A stretch of 64,000 nt of DNA from NCBI GenBank assembly GCA_017562135.1, contig QEYB01000715.1:930001-994000 (forward strand), written 5' to 3'. Source of the stretch: Dipylidium caninum (taxonomy: Eukaryota; Platyhelminthes; Cestoda; Cyclophyllidea; Dipylidiidae). This document shows, one piece after another, positions 63,229 to 64,000 of this stretch. A program made the position numbers and the translations under genes. Within the stretch, counting starts at the first letter, position 1, and each line of letters opens with the position of its first letter. The notes beneath the pieces were generated by a model that worked only from the letters and a program-made list of their open reading frames with translations, did no database searches and was not told the origin of the DNA.

Positions 63229-64000
63229 ATGTTCGTTTCGAAGAGTATTCACAGCAACCACGCTGATCTTATACACGACGTTGCTTACGATTATTATGGT
63301 CAAAGAATGGCCACCTGCAGCAGCGATCAGATGATCAAGGCGAGTTCCTATCGTTGACTTTCTCTGTAAAGTCATGGTTAACCCACACAGATGCACTGTT
63401 TGCTGTGCTATCAATTATTGTAAACGTCCTTACTAGTATCACTTTGTCCTCTACTTGTAATTGCAGATTTGGGACCTTCGCGACGACCAAGAATGGGAAT
63501 GCACCGCCAGATGGAGGTATCATCTGGGTTCCGTGTGGCGCGTTTGTTGGTCCCATCCGGAATTTGGGCAAATTATCGCCACCTGTTCTTTCGATAGAAC
63601 CATTGCCATTTGGGAGGAGATCACTGGACATGTGCGTTCTCTTATTGAATTACCTAGTTGATTTGTCAATTTTCTATTGATCCGTTTAGTTGAGATTTTC
63701 TACTTATTTTTGAACCACTGAATAGACGTGATAAGTTGTGAGTGTTGTTGAACATTGAAGACCTGTCCATCAGCCTCTTATGACTTTTCACATTTGAGGA
63801 AGTGGTAAATGCAACGAATACTGGTGGAGACACTTCGACAGCGGTGTCAGCTGTGCGTACCAGCGGTGCAAGTGGTGTCAACAATCAGCAGGACCCTCCG
63901 ACAAATCCAACTAGCACATCAAATACTCGTGGTGGCGTTTGGATCCGGCGAGCGCACCTGGTAGATCCACGCAACTCCGTAACGGGTTTGATGTTTGCCC
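63229..64000 (+). CDS. SEH1: Nucleoporin SEH1, WD40 protein (5' part, runs off the window)
   Basis: SEH1 is a beta-propeller subunit shared by the nuclear-pore Y complex and the GATOR2 complex. Exons: 63229-63339, 63467-63631 and 63799 to the window end. The protein opens [20 protein letters not shown] and has a first WD blade ending [13 protein letters not shown] second follows with [15 protein letters not shown] and [12 protein letters not shown]. The third exon ends inside the next blade with [17 protein letters not shown], matching HWVKRTTLVDSRTSVT of human SEH1. The start matches the family start exactly. Intron 1 begins with GC (AAG followed by GCGAGT); no GT at that point keeps the frame. 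Before blade 3 the third exon adds about 40 residues rich in Ser, Thr, Asn and Gly that human SEH1 lacks. The remaining blades lie beyond 64000. Confidence 0.93.

Noticed and set aside
1..64000. CRISPR arrays, tRNA, rRNA, bacterial operons and ribosome binding sites
   Set aside because: None was seen, and none but tRNA and rRNA would be expected in a spliced animal genome. A tRNA search program was not available, so a tRNA could have been missed.

Overview
The window is eukaryotic and almost certainly animal: every gene I can support is split by introns with GT-AG (twice GC-AG) borders, and the products are metazoan (a Patched-type Hedgehog receptor, three procollagen-lysyl hydroxylases, nucleoporin SEH1). 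Many introns fall at 68-83 nt and a few, mostly near 5' ends, are only 31-47 nt. Together with the gene content this suggests a flatworm, probably a tapeworm. The species is inference, not something the sequence states.

Layout: positions 1 to about 22.9 kb are GC-rich and hold no gene I can support, only simple repeats, C/G tracts and one short minus-strand reading frame with a signal peptide (14499-14269). From 36580 down to 22959 on the minus strand runs a complete 12-exon Patched gene (about 1,500 residues). About 1.3 kb away, head to head, PLOD copy A runs on the plus strand (37901-44586, 16 exons, about 722 residues). An inactivated mariner transposase fossil follows (about 45575-44900, minus). 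PLOD copy B is on the plus strand (47584-52097) and PLOD copy C lies tail to tail with it on the minus strand (59225-54816). The first two exons and part of the third of SEH1 start at 63229 on the plus strand and run off the window end.

The three PLOD genes form a local duplication cluster. Their exon borders match almost one for one, and B and C are closer to each other than to A. All three keep the iron and 2-oxoglutarate ligands of the C-terminal lysyl-hydroxylase domain. Only A keeps the recognisable metal-binding motifs of the N-terminal glycosyltransferase domain; in B and C this domain has decayed. The products would act in the secretory pathway on collagen. The Patched gene is a neighbour without obvious functional connection; its two transmembrane acidic motifs typical of Patched/RND transporters are altered.

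All exon models are reconstructed by eye from reading frame, splice signals and family similarity. They have not been checked against transcripts.
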